Source: Modestobacter italicus (lineage in GTDB: Bacteria > Actinomycetota > Actinomycetes > Mycobacteriales > Geodermatophilaceae). From it: DNA of 64,000 bases. Shown one piece after another: positions 54,370-62,836 of this stretch (position 1 is the stretch's first letter; the number at the start of each line of letters is the position of its first letter). The stretch is taken from positions 2,170,001 to 2,234,000 of the forward strand of contig NC_017955.1 of NCBI RefSeq assembly GCF_000306785.1, read 5' to 3'. Both the position numbers and the translations under genes were made by a program. The notes under the pieces were generated by a model. The model did no database searches. It had not been told where the DNA came from and saw only the letters and a program-made list of their open reading frames with translations.

Positions 54370-55044
54370 TCAGCCGATCGACTCCAGCGCCGGGTCGTCG
54401 ACCGGCGGCACGACCGACCGGCGCAGCCGCAGCCAGGTGGCGAAGCCCCACACGCAGAAGGCGCCGTAGACGACGTAGAGCAGGGCCGAGGGGTAGTAGC
54501 CGGCCCGCAGCAGCAGCGGCACGCCGACGGCGTCGACCGCCACCCAGACCAGCCAGAACTCCAGGTACCCGCGGGCCATGCCGTAAGTGGCCAGCACGCT
54601 GCCGACGAAGATCCAGGCGTCGGCCAGCGGCCCGTAGCTGCCCAGCCGGCCCAGCGCCCACCAGGCCACGAGCAGCCCGGCTGCCGCGGCCAGCAGCAGG
54701 CCCAGCCGTTCCCGGCCGGTCGCCCAGCGGGGGACGACGGCGGGGGCGCCGGCGCCGGTGCGCCGGTTGCGCTGCCAACGCCACCAGCCGTAGGCGCTCA
54801 CCGCGAAGAACAGCACCTGCCGGCCGGCCTGGCCGTACAGGTCGGTGTCCTGCGGGGTGGCGAAGACCCCGCCCAGGAACACCGTGAACAGCAGCACGTT
54901 GGCGACCATCCCGACCGGCCAGGCCGCGGTCCGCCGACCCATGCCGAGGACGGCGCTGGCCAGCCCGATCGCGTTGCCGATGATCTCCCGCCACAGGATG
55001 TCGGCGCCCAGCACGTGCACGGACGCGTCCAGCAGCCAGCCCAT
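54370..55044 (-). CDS. pnuC: Nicotinamide mononucleotide/riboside transporter
   Basis: A 224-residue membrane protein of the PnuC type with about seven helices. It begins 'WREIIGNAIGLASAVLGMGRR', includes the substrate region 'WPVGMVANVLLFTVFLGG', 'GQAGRQVLFFAVSAYGWWRW', and the family end 'FWLVWVAVDAVGVPLLLRAGYYPSALLYVVYGAFCVWG'. It imports nicotinamide riboside for NAD synthesis. ATG 55044 follows GGAGGAACTGAG. No NAD-linked gene (nadR-type kinase) is adjacent. I saw no recognisable NAD riboswitch in the 130-base leader. Confidence 0.9.
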   Translation of the reverse strand: MGWLLDASVHVLGADILWREIIGNAIGLASAVLGMGRRTAAWPVGMVANVLLFTVFLGGVFATPQDTDLYGQAGRQVLFFAVSAYGWWRWQRNRRTGAGAPAVVPRWATGRERLGLLLAAAAGLLVAWWALGRLGSYGPLADAWIFVGSVLATYGMARGYLEFWLVWVAVDAVGVPLLLRAGYYPSALLYVVYGAFCVWGFATWLRLRRSVVPPVDDPALESIG

Positions 55045-55176
55045 CTCAGTTCCTCCGCAGGTCGGCGTGCACGCACGACGCAAGCGCGGCAGCGGCCCGG
55101 GATCTTCCCGCGGGCCGTCCCCGGGCGGAGTGCCGCGCGGACACCCCGTCACCGCTCCGCGTGCCACCATGACCCC

Positions 55177-56379
55177 GTGGTCCACCCCTCCGCCTCCGCC
55201 AGCGCACTGCTGCACCACGTGCGCACCGGCCGCGCGCGCAGCCGGGCGGAGCTCGTGGCGCTCACCGGCGCCTCGCGGAACACGGTGAGCGCGCGGGTCG
55301 ACCAGCTGATCGCGGCCAACCTGCTGGAGGAGGGCGGGCGGGGCTGGAGCACCGGCGGGCGGCCGCCCACGCTGCTGCGGTTCAACAGCCGCGCCGGCTG
55401 CGTGCTCGCCGTCGACCTCGGGGTCACCAGCGTCGACGTCGCGGTCACCGACCTGTCCGCGGAGGTGCTCGCCACGGTGGGTCACCCGATCGACATCGCC
55501 GACGGCCCCCGGGCGGTGCTCGCCGAGGTCGACCGGCTGGCCCAGCAGGTGCTCGCCGAGGCCGGGCTCACCCCCGCCGACGTGTGCGCCATCGGCGTCG
55601 GCGTGCCGGGGCCGGTCGAGGTGTCGACCGGCCGGCCCGTGCACCCGCCGATCATGCCGGGCTGGCACGACCACCCGATCCCGGACGCGTTCGGCCGGTA
55701 CGGCTGCCCGGTCTTCGCCGACAACGACGTCAACGTCATGGCGCTGGGCGAGATGGGCGTCGCCGGGTCGGTCGAGGACGTGCTGGTGATCAAGGTGGGC
55801 ACCGGCATCGGCTGCGGGATCATCGTCGACGGCCAGGTCTACCGCGGCGCCCAGGGCAGCGCCGGGGACATCGGGCACATCTCCGTCCCGCTGCCGCCGG
55901 GGCGGTCGGTCCTCTGCCGGTGCGGCAACGAGAACTGCCTGGAGGCCATCGCCGGCGGCGGCGCCCTGCTCCGCGACGCGCAGGCGGCGGGGCTGCCGGT
56001 CACCTCGACGCGGGAGCTGGTCCAGCTCGCCGCGCAGGGCGACGGGCCCACGCTGGAGCTGGTCCGCGACGCCGGCCGGACCATCGGCACCGTGCTGGCC
56101 AGCCTGGTCAACTTCTTCAACCCGCACCGGATCGTGATGACCGGCGGCGTCGCCCAGGCCGGCGCCCCGCTGCTGGCCGGGATCCGCGAGGCGGTCTACG
56201 GCCGCTCGCTGCCGCTGGCCGCCCGCAAGCTGGAGATCACGGTGAGCGAGGCCCCGGAGATGTCCGGCCGGCTCGGCGCCGCCCTGATGGCGATCGAGGG
56301 CTACCTCGACGAGGACTCGGTCAGCTCCGCCTCCCGGCTGCCGGCCCAGGCCGCCGTGGGTCCCCGCCCCGCCCGCTGA
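55177..56379 (+). CDS. ROK-family transcriptional repressor of the sugar ABC regulon
   Basis: A 400-residue NagC/XylR-type ROK regulator. The N-terminal winged HTH spans about 1-70 ('ALLHHVRTGRARSRAELVALTGASRNTVSARVDQLIAANLLEEGG'), then the ROK sugar-kinase fold with 'VLAVDLGVTSVDVAVTDL', 'GVGVPGPV', 'ADNDVNVMALGE', 'KVGTGIGCGIIVDG' and the zinc motif 'CRCGNENCLEAIAG'. It lies immediately upstream of the rbsA-like gene with an operator-like repeat between, so it most likely represses the importer until sugar binds. GTG 55177 is the start in frame with these domains. Confidence 0.9.
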   Translation: MVHPSASASALLHHVRTGRARSRAELVALTGASRNTVSARVDQLIAANLLEEGGRGWSTGGRPPTLLRFNSRAGCVLAVDLGVTSVDVAVTDLSAEVLATVGHPIDIADGPRAVLAEVDRLAQQVLAEAGLTPADVCAIGVGVPGPVEVSTGRPVHPPIMPGWHDHPIPDAFGRYGCPVFADNDVNVMALGEMGVAGSVEDVLVIKVGTGIGCGIIVDGQVYRGAQGSAGDIGHISVPLPPGRSVLCRCGNENCLEAIAGGGALLRDAQAAGLPVTSTRELVQLAAQGDGPTLELVRDAGRTIGTVLASLVNFFNPHRIVMTGGVAQAGAPLLAGIREAVYGRSLPLAARKLEITVSEAPEMSGRLGAALMAIEGYLDEDSVSSASRLPAQAAVGPRPAR

Positions 56380-56426
56380 CCCTCACCCGTCCGCGGGTTG
56401 CGGTTCGGTAACGCGGGCGCTGCTCC

Positions 56427-56456
56427 TTGACCGGCGTGTGACCGCGGCCATAGTGT
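56427..56456 (+). promoter_or_regulatory. Promoter of the sugar ABC operon
   Basis: TTGACC (56427-56432), an 18-base spacer, and TAGTGT (56451-56456), which fits the actinobacterial TAnnnT -10. Transcription would start around 56463, just before the ROK operator, and about 47 bases before ATG 56510. Confidence 0.55.
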
Positions 56457-56470
56457 CCGGCCTGCACGTA

Positions 56471-56494
56471 CTTGTGTTCAGTGTTGAGCAAAAG
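56471..56494. promoter_or_regulatory. ROK-type operator upstream of rbsA-like gene
   Basis: CTTGTGTTCA (56471-56480), spacer GTGT, TGAGCAAAAG (56485-56494): an inverted repeat matching at 8 of 10 positions, in the AT-richest stretch of the region. Shape and content resemble NagC/XylR-type sites. It lies just downstream of the predicted transcription start, where a bound repressor would block transcription. Confidence 0.6.
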
Positions 56495-56509
56495 TCTGGA
56501 GCTGGTGGC

Positions 56510-58090
56510 ATGACGCTCGGCACCCCCGCCGGGGCGCACCCCGCACCGGCGACGTCCGCGCCGCTGCTGGAGATGCACGGCATCGTCAAGCAGTTCCCCG
56601 GCGTCCGGGCGCTGGACGGCGTCGACCTCGAGGTGCGCGCCGGTGAGGTGCACTGCCTGCTCGGTCAGAACGGTGCCGGCAAGTCCACGCTGATCAAGGT
56701 GCTGGCCGGCGCCCACCAGCCCGACGAGGGCCAGATCCTCTGGGACGGCGCACCGGTCACCCTCGGCGACCCGCAGGCCGCGATGAGCCGCGGCATCGCC
56801 ACCATCTACCAGGAGCTCGACCTGGTCTCCGGGCTCACCGTCGCCGACAACGTCTTCCTCGGCCGGGAGCGCTCCCGGCTGGGCATCACCCGGCCGGCGC
56901 AGGCCAACCGGGCCGCCGCCGAGCTGCTCGCCCGGCTGGGCCACCCGGAGATCCGGCCCACCGCCGAGGTCGGCTCGCTGTCGGCCGCCTCGCAGCAGAT
57001 GGTCAGCATGGCCCGCGCGCTGTCCCAGGACGCCCGGCTGATCGTCATGGACGAGCCGTCCGCGGTCCTGGACAGCGAGGAGGTCGACCACCTCTTCCAG
57101 GTCATCCGCGACCTCACCGCCAGCGGCGTCGCCGTGGTCTACATCTCGCACCGGCTGGAGGAGATCCGGCAGGTCGGCGACCGGATCACCGTGCTCAAGG
57201 ACGGCCGGACGGTGGCCACCGGCCTGCCCGTCCGCGACACCCCGACCCGGGAGGTCATCACGCTGATGACCGGCCGGACGATCGAGTACGTCTTCCCGCC
57301 CCGCGGCGCGGCGGTCGACCCGCAGGCCGAGCCGCTGCTCGAGGTCACCGACCTGGACCTGGCCGGCGAGTTCACCGGGGTGTCGTTCACCGTCCGGCCC
57401 GGGGAGGTCCTCGGCCTCGCCGGGCTGGTGGGCTCCGGGCGGTCGGAGATCCTGGAGACCGTCTACGGCGCCCGCAAGGCCACCGGCGGCACGGTCCGGG
57501 TGGCCGGCCGGAAGCTGCGGGGCGGCGACGTGGCCGCCGCGGTCTCCGCCGGGGTCGGGCTGGCCCCCGAGGAGCGCAAGAGCCAGGGGCTGCTGCTCGG
57601 CGAGCCGATCTACCGCAACATCACGCTGTCCACGCTGGGCCGGTTCGCCCGCGGCGGGTTCCTGTCCGGCGGCGCGGAGAAGCAGGCCGCCCGCGACCAG
57701 GCCGAGTCGCTGGACCTGCGGCCGGTCGACGTCGAGCGCGAGGTCCGCACGCTGTCCGGCGGCAACCAGCAGAAGGTCGTGCTGGCGCGCTGGCTGCTCC
57801 GCGACTGCAAGGTGCTGCTGCTGGACGAACCGACCCGCGGCGTCGACGTCGGCGCGCGGTCGGAGATCTACGCGCTCGTGCGGGCGCTGGCCGACCGCGG
57901 CGTGGCCGTGGTCGTGGTCTCCAGCGAGATCCCGGAGGTGCTGGGGCTGGCCGACCGGGTGCTGGTGGTGGCCGACGGCGCGGTCGTGGCGGCCGCCGCG
58001 GCCGACGAGCTCGACGAGCACCGGGTGCTCGACCTCGTGATGCAGGGCACGGCGCACGGCGCCGCCGCCGGACAAGGAGACGCAGCGTGA
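56510..58090 (+). CDS. Sugar ABC transporter ATP-binding protein (RbsA/MglA-type)
   Basis: A 526-residue tandem ATPase of the CUT2 sugar importer family. The first ATPase has Walker A 'GQNGAGKSTLIKVLAG' (about 53-68), Q-loop 'TIYQELDLV', signature 'GSLSAASQQMVSMARAL' and Walker B 'LIVMDEPSAVL'. The second has 'GLVGSGRSEILETVYG', signature 'LSGGNQQKVVLARWL' and 'VLLLDEPTRGVDVGAR'. It powers uptake of a monosaccharide or polyol. It is the first gene of the operon after the ROK operator. Its stop overlaps the permease start (GTGA). Confidence 0.93.
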   Translation: MTLGTPAGAHPAPATSAPLLEMHGIVKQFPGVRALDGVDLEVRAGEVHCLLGQNGAGKSTLIKVLAGAHQPDEGQILWDGAPVTLGDPQAAMSRGIATIYQELDLVSGLTVADNVFLGRERSRLGITRPAQANRAAAELLARLGHPEIRPTAEVGSLSAASQQMVSMARALSQDARLIVMDEPSAVLDSEEVDHLFQVIRDLTASGVAVVYISHRLEEIRQVGDRITVLKDGRTVATGLPVRDTPTREVITLMTGRTIEYVFPPRGAAVDPQAEPLLEVTDLDLAGEFTGVSFTVRPGEVLGLAGLVGSGRSEILETVYGARKATGGTVRVAGRKLRGGDVAAAVSAGVGLAPEERKSQGLLLGEPIYRNITLSTLGRFARGGFLSGGAEKQAARDQAESLDLRPVDVEREVRTLSGGNQQKVVLARWLLRDCKVLLLDEPTRGVDVGARSEIYALVRALADRGVAVVVVSSEIPEVLGLADRVLVVADGAVVAAAAADELDEHRVLDLVMQGTAHGAAAGQGDAA

Positions 58091-59290
58091 GCCACTCGAC
58101 CACGACGACGCCGACCGGCGCGACGACCGGCGCCGACGCGCCCCGGGCGGGCGGGGGCGGGGGCGGTGGCGGCGGCCTGCTCGCCGGGCCGCTGGGCCGC
58201 AACCTCGGGCTGATCGTCGCGCTGGTGCTGCTCTGCATCGCCGGCGTCGTGTCGGCGGGCGACCGGTTCGCCGACGTCGACAACGTGCTGACCATCCTGC
58301 GGCTGGCCGCCGTCATCGGTGTGGTGAGCGTCGGGATGACCTTCGTGATCATCGGCGGCGGCATCGACCTGTCGGTCGGCGCGCTGGTGGCGTTGTCCTC
58401 GGTGTGGGCCAGCACCCTGGCCACCCAGCAGATGGCCGAGGACACGCACTGGATCGTCATGGTGGTCACCGCGCTGCTGGTGGGGTCGATCGCCGGCCTG
58501 GTCAACGGCGTGGTGATCGCCTACGGCAAGCTGGTCGCCTTCATCGCCACCCTGGCGATGCTGGCCGCGGCCCGCGGGCTGGCCGAGATCATCTCCAACC
58601 GGCGCACCCAGATCGTCCAGGACCAGGACTTCATCCGGTTCTTCTCCGGTGACGTGCTCGGCATCCCGACGCTGGTCATCGTGTTCGCGCTGGTCGCCGT
58701 GGCCGGCTGGGTGCTGCTGAACCGCACGACGTTCGGCCGGCGCACCTTCGCCGTCGGCGGCAACGCGGAGGCGGCCCGGCTGGCCGGCATCCGGGTGCAG
58801 CGGCACACCGTCTGGCTCTACGTGCTCTCCGGGTTCACCTGCGGCATCGCCGCGGTGATGATCATGGCGCGCACCACGACCGGCAGCTCGACCCACGGCA
58901 ACCTCTACGAGCTGGACGCCATCGCCGCGGTGGTCATCGGCGGCACGCTGCTCGTCGGCGGTCGCGGCACCATCGTCGGCACCGTGCTCGGCGTGCTGAT
59001 CTTCACCACGCTCGGCAACGTCTTCACGCTGAACAACCTGTCCAGCTCGGCGCAGGCGGTGGCCCGCGGCGTCATCATCGTCGCCGCCGTCCTGCTCCAG
59101 CAGCGGCTGGCCACGGGCGGCTTCCGGATGCGGAAGCCCCGGTCCCTGGACGCCGCGCCGGGCGGTGACGGCACCGCAGGTGGGGGCCCCCTTGGCCACC
59201 GGCGGTCCCTCCGGCACCGTGTCCGGCGGGTCGTCCGTCCCCGGCGGGCCGGCCGGGAACCGCCCCGGCGCCGGCGACCCCACCCTCTGA
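58087..59290 (+). CDS. Sugar ABC transporter permease (RbsC-type), 3' end frameshifted
   Basis: A CUT2 permease with about ten membrane helices: 'NLGLIVALVLLCIAGVVSA', 'GVVSVGMTFVIIGGGIDLSVGALVALSS', 'VNGVVIAYGKLVAFIATLAMLAAARGLAEI', 'TFAVGGNAEAARLAGI' (family motif) and 'AIAAVVIGGTLLVGGRGTIVGTVLGVLI'. The N-terminus has nine consecutive glycines. After the last helix the frame lacks its stop. Moving one base at the GGGGGCCCCC run (59182-59192) gives a sensible tail ending DPTL and TGA at 59288-59290. The length is 3n+1, so one extra base in the run is the likely cause. The core transporter domain is unaffected. GTG 58087 overlaps the rbsA-like stop. Confidence 0.88.
58145..58163 (+). other. 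G-quadruplex-capable tract in the permease 5' coding region
   Basis: Four G-runs separated by single C (G3-C-G3-C-G5-C-G5) on the coding strand encode part of a glycine run just after the start of the permease. The pattern satisfies the canonical G4 rule. It could slow translation or cause polymerase slippage; no direct evidence. Confidence 0.45.
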
Positions 59291-59343
59291 CCTGGCCGTG
59301 CCCCCGGCGCGGCCAGCACGACCCCCAGTCGGTCCCCGGACCG

Positions 59344-59386
59344 CCTGGGCAGCACCAGCACCGCCCCACCGCCTGGACTGCCCAGG
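59344..59386 (+). other. Stem-loop between permease and substrate-binding protein genes
   Basis: CCTGGGCAG (59344-59352) pairs perfectly with CTGCCCAGG (59378-59386) across a 25-base loop, 24 bases before the substrate-binding-protein start. Intercistronic stem-loops at this position in ABC operons often stabilise the downstream message so that the binding protein is made in excess; here this is inference. Confidence 0.4.
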
Positions 59387-59410
59387 TCGGCTCGACACGA
59401 GGAGAGAACG

Positions 59411-60472
59411 ATGACTGCAACGCGGCAGCGCCCGTTCCGGCGCCTGCTGTCCACCACCGTCTGCCTGGTCGGGGCGACGGCGATGGTGGCCGGCTGCACC
59501 AGCAACTCCCCGGAGGAGAGCTCCTCCTCCGGCGACGGCGGCAGCAGCAACGCCGCCAGCTCCAACGACGACTCCGGCGACACCGTCACCATCGGCTTCT
59601 CCGCGCCGGCGGCCGACCACGGCTGGATGGCCGGCATCACCAACGCCGCCAAGGCCGCGGCCGAGGAGTACGACGACGTCGACCTGCAGGTCGCCGAGGG
59701 CACCAACGACGTCAGCACCCAGATCAGCCAGGTGGAGACCTTCATCAACGACGGGGTCGACGCCATCGTGCTGCTGCCCTTCGACGGTGCGGCGCTGACC
59801 CCGGTCGCGCTGAAGGCGATGGACGCCGGCATCCCGGTGATCAACGTCGACCGCCAGTTCGACAGCCCGTTCGCCGCCCGCTCCACGGTGCTCGGTGACA
59901 ACTACGGCATGGGCGTCTCGGCGGGCACGTACATCTGCTCGCAGCTGTCGGACACCCCGAACGCCGTCGTCGCCGAGATCGCCGGCATCGACTCCCTGCC
60001 GCTCACCCAGGAGCGCAGCCAGGGCTTCGCCGACGCGCTCGGTGACTGCGGGCTGAAGGTCAGCAACCGGGTGGCGGCGGAGTTCACCGTCGAGTCCGGC
60101 GAGGAGGCGGCCTCCAACCTGCTGCAGGCCGCGCCGAAGATCGACGCCATCTGGAACCACGACGACGACCAGGGCGTCGGCGTGCTGGCCGCGATCAACA
60201 ACGCCGGCCGGGACGAGTTCATCATGGTCGGCGGCGCGGGTTCGGCCAACGCCATGCGCAGCATCCAGGCCGACGACTCGGTGCTGAAGGCCACGGTCAT
60301 CTACCCGTCGACCCAGGCCGCCGACGGGGTCAAGATGGCCCGCCTGCTGGCCCAGGACAAGGCGATGTCCGACCTCGTCGAGGTGGAGATCCCGAAGCAG
60401 ATCGTGCTCAACGCACCGGTCGTCACCAAGGACAACGTCGACCAGTACATCGACAGCGCGTTCGAGTCCTGA
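59411..60472 (+). CDS. Sugar ABC transporter substrate-binding lipoprotein (RbsB-type)
   Basis: A 353-residue periplasmic-binding-protein-like lipoprotein. The signal peptide has a basic start, hydrophobic core and lipobox 'MVAGC' with lipidated Cys29, followed by a Ser/Asn/Gly-rich linker (30-57). The mature domain begins 'VTIGFSAPAADHGWMAGITNAAKAAAEE', typical of Peripla_BP_4 sugar binders, with 'GVDAIVLLPFDGAALTPVALKAMDAGIPVINVDR'. It captures the sugar outside the membrane for the RbsA/RbsC-like importer. ATG 59411 follows GAGGAGAG. A strong hairpin terminator follows 8 bases after the stop. Confidence 0.93.
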   Translation: MTATRQRPFRRLLSTTVCLVGATAMVAGCTSNSPEESSSSGDGGSSNAASSNDDSGDTVTIGFSAPAADHGWMAGITNAAKAAAEEYDDVDLQVAEGTNDVSTQISQVETFINDGVDAIVLLPFDGAALTPVALKAMDAGIPVINVDRQFDSPFAARSTVLGDNYGMGVSAGTYICSQLSDTPNAVVAEIAGIDSLPLTQERSQGFADALGDCGLKVSNRVAAEFTVESGEEAASNLLQAAPKIDAIWNHDDDQGVGVLAAINNAGRDEFIMVGGAGSANAMRSIQADDSVLKATVIYPSTQAADGVKMARLLAQDKAMSDLVEVEIPKQIVLNAPVVTKDNVDQYIDSAFES

Positions 60473-60480
60473 CCGCACCT

Positions 60481-60512
60481 CCGGGGGCGCCGACGACCGT
60501 CGGCGCCCCCGG
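60481..60512 (+). terminator. 14-bp hairpin after the substrate-binding protein gene
   Basis: CCGGGGGCGCCGAC (60481-60494), loop GACC, GTCGGCGCCCCCGG (60499-60512): a perfect 14-bp stem starting 8 bases after the lipoprotein stop. The dehydrogenase gene begins 19 bases later on the same strand, so partial read-through is probable and would set a lower level of the catabolic genes. Confidence 0.8.
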
Positions 60513-60531
60513 TCGTCTCCTGGAGCCTGCG

Positions 60532-61716
60532 ATGACCCCCACCCCGCCGCCGTTGCGCGTCGGCATGATCGGTTACGCCTTCATGGGCGTGGCCCACTCC
60601 CACGCGTGGCGGACCGCGCCGCGCTTCTTCGACCTCCCGCTCACCCCCGAGCTGACCGTGCTGGCCGGCCGGGACCCCGCTGCCCTGTCGGCCGCGGCCG
60701 ACCGGCTGGGCTGGGCGGGCACCGAGACCGACTGGCACCGCGTCCTGGAGCGCACCGACGTCGACCTGGTCGACATCTGCACCCCGGGTGACACCCACGC
60801 CGAGATCGCGATCGCCGCGCTCGAGGCGGGCAAGCACGTGCTGTGCGAGAAGCCGCTGGCCAACTCCGTCGCCGAGGCCGAGGCGATGGCCGCGGCCGCC
60901 GAGCGGGCCGCGGCGTCCGGAGTGCGGGCGATGGTCGGCTTCACCTACCGGCGGGTCCCGGCGGTCACCCTGGCCCGCAAGCTGGTCGCCGACGGGCGGC
61001 TGGGCACCATCCGGCACGTCCGCGCGCAGTACCTGCAGGACTGGATCGCCGACCCGGCCGCGCCGATGTCGTGGCGGCTGCAGAAGGACAAGGCCGGCTC
61101 GGGCGCGCTGGGCGACATCGGCGCGCACATCGTCGACCTCACCCAGTTCATCACCGGCCAGCGGCTCACCGGGGTCAGCGCCCTCCTGGAGACCTTCGTG
61201 AAGAAGCGCCCGCTGCCGGCGAGCACCGGCACGCTGGGCGGGGTCGCCGGGGAGGGCATGGGCGAGGTCACCGTCGACGACGCCGCGGTGTTCCTCGGCC
61301 GGTTCACCGAGGGCGCGCTGGCCACCTTCGAGGCGACCCGGTTTGCGCTGGGCCGCAAGAACGCCATCCGGATCGAGGTCAACGGGTCGGCCGGCAGCCT
61401 GGCCTTCGACTTCGAGGACATGAACGTCCTGCACTTCTACGACGGCGCCGACCCGGCCGAGACCGCCGGGTTCCGGCGGATCGTGGTCACCGAGCCCGAG
61501 CACCCCTACGTCGGGGCGTGGTGGCCGGCCGGCCACGGGCTGGGCTACGAGCACGGCTTCACCCACCAGGTCGTGGACCTGGTGGCGGCGCTGGCGGCCG
61601 GTGAGCAGCCGACGCCGTCCTTCGCCGACGGCCTGCAGGTGCAGCGCGTGCTCGACGCGGTCGAGCGCAGCGCCGCCGACCGCTCCACCTGGACCCCGAT
61701 CGAAGGAGAGAGCTGA
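60532..61716 (+). CDS. Gfo/Idh/MocA-family sugar/inositol dehydrogenase
   Basis: A 394-residue NAD(P)-dependent dehydrogenase. Rossmann start '[18 protein letters not shown]', '[32 protein letters not shown]' with the catalytic Lys of EKP, '[18 protein letters not shown]', and '[22 protein letters not shown]' with Asp and His of the substrate domain. It presumably oxidises the sugar or polyol imported by the neighbouring ABC system. ATG 60532 lies after CTCCTGGAGCCTGCG. Its stop overlaps the next start by one base (TGATG). Confidence 0.9.
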   Translation: MTPTPPPLRVGMIGYAFMGVAHSHAWRTAPRFFDLPLTPELTVLAGRDPAALSAAADRLGWAGTETDWHRVLERTDVDLVDICTPGDTHAEIAIAALEAGKHVLCEKPLANSVAEAEAMAAAAERAAASGVRAMVGFTYRRVPAVTLARKLVADGRLGTIRHVRAQYLQDWIADPAAPMSWRLQKDKAGSGALGDIGAHIVDLTQFITGQRLTGVSALLETFVKKRPLPASTGTLGGVAGEGMGEVTVDDAAVFLGRFTEGALATFEATRFALGRKNAIRIEVNGSAGSLAFDFEDMNVLHFYDGADPAETAGFRRIVVTEPEHPYVGAWWPAGHGLGYEHGFTHQVVDLVAALAAGEQPTPSFADGLQVQRVLDAVERSAADRSTWTPIEGES

Positions 61717-62723
61717 TGCCCCGCCCCGTCACCCTGTTCACCGGCCAGTGGGCCGACCTGCCCTTCGAGGAGGTGTGCCGGCTGGCCTCGGGCTGGGGCT
61801 ACGACGGCCTGGAGATCGCCTGCTGGGGCGACCACCTCGACGTCGTCCGGGCCGCCGAGGACGAGTCCTACGTCAAGGAGCGGCTGGGGATCCTGGAGCG
61901 GCACGGGCTGTCGGTGTACGCCATCTCCAACCACCTCAACGGCCAGGCCGTCTGCGACGACCCGATCGACGAGCGGCACCGCGGCATGGTCAACGCCCGG
62001 GTCTGGGGCGACGGCGACCCCGAGGGCGTGCGGCAGCGGGCCGCGGAGGAGATGAAGGCCACCGCCCGGGCCGCCCGCGCGCTGGGCGTCGACGTCGTCG
62101 TCGGGTTCACCGGGAGCAAGATCTGGAAGACCGTGGCGATGTTCCCGCCGGTGCCCGACTCGATGATCGAGGACGGCTACGCCGACTTCGCCGCCCGCTG
62201 GAACCCGATCCTGGACGTCTTCGACGAGGTCGGGGTCAAGTTCGCGCACGAGGTGCACCCGAGCGAGATCGCCTACGACTACTGGACGACGGTCCGCACC
62301 ATGGAGGCGATCGGGCACCGCGAGGCGTTCGGGCTGAACTGGGACCCGTCGCACTTCGTCTGGCAGGACCTGGACCCGGTCTCCTTCATCTGGGACTTCA
62401 AGGACCGGATCTACCACGTGGACTGCAAGGACGCGAAGAAGCAGGTGGGCAACGGCCGCAACGGCCGGATGGGCTCCCACCTGCCGTGGGCCGACCCGCG
62501 GCGCGGCTGGGACTTCGTCTCCACCGGCCACGGCGACGTCCCGTGGGAGGCGTGCTTCCGGATGCTGAACACCATCGGCTACACCGGGCCGATCTCGGTG
62601 GAGTGGGAGGACGCCGGCATGGACCGGCTGGTCGGGGCGCCCGAGGCGCTGGAGTTCGTCCGCCGGCTGGCCTTCGACCCGCCCGCGGCCGCCTTCGACG
62701 CCGCCTTCTCCAGCGGCAACTGA
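61716..62723 (+). CDS. Sugar phosphate isomerase/epimerase (xylose isomerase-like TIM barrel)
   Basis: A 335-residue AP_endonuc_2-type TIM barrel. '[16 protein letters not shown]', '[26 protein letters not shown]', '[19 protein letters not shown]' with a metal Glu/His, '[17 protein letters not shown]' with Asp/His, 'HVDCKDAKK' and '[11 protein letters not shown]' with the final Glu. This metal-ligand pattern (Glu, Asp, His, Glu) marks ketose 3-epimerase/IolE-like enzymes. Paired with the upstream dehydrogenase it likely processes a keto-sugar or inosose. It ends the operon before a strong terminator. Confidence 0.88.
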   Translation: MPRPVTLFTGQWADLPFEEVCRLASGWGYDGLEIACWGDHLDVVRAAEDESYVKERLGILERHGLSVYAISNHLNGQAVCDDPIDERHRGMVNARVWGDGDPEGVRQRAAEEMKATARAARALGVDVVVGFTGSKIWKTVAMFPPVPDSMIEDGYADFAARWNPILDVFDEVGVKFAHEVHPSEIAYDYWTTVRTMEAIGHREAFGLNWDPSHFVWQDLDPVSFIWDFKDRIYHVDCKDAKKQVGNGRNGRMGSHLPWADPRRGWDFVSTGHGDVPWEACFRMLNTIGYTGPISVEWEDAGMDRLVGAPEALEFVRRLAFDPPAAAFDAAFSSGN

Positions 62724-62729
62724 GCCGGT

Positions 62730-62763
62730 CTCCCCGTCTCCCGCCGAGGCGGGAGATGGGGAG
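62730..62763 (+). terminator. 15-bp hairpin terminator of the sugar operon
   Basis: The stem pairs 62730-62744 (starting CTCCCCGTCTCCCGC) with 62749-62763 over a 4-base loop; all pairs are Watson-Crick except one G-T. It begins 6 bases after the isomerase stop. It is one of the strongest hairpins in the window, although no T-run follows. Confidence 0.85.
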
Positions 62764-62836
62764 TTCGCCCGATGCCACCGGGAACGGTGGCGGCCACGCT
62801 CGTGGGCAGCGAGACCCCGCTGACCAGGAGGAACCG

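Noticed and set aside
55045..55176. NAD-sensing riboswitch in front of pnuC
   Set aside because: I found GC-rich hairpin potential only, none of the conserved bases I would expect, so I do not call it.
58087..59898. A 603-residue permease extended into the binding-protein gene
   Set aside because: The last 200 residues are Arg-rich nonsense antiparallel to family expectation and overlap a clear lipoprotein gene; a one-base correction gives a normal end.
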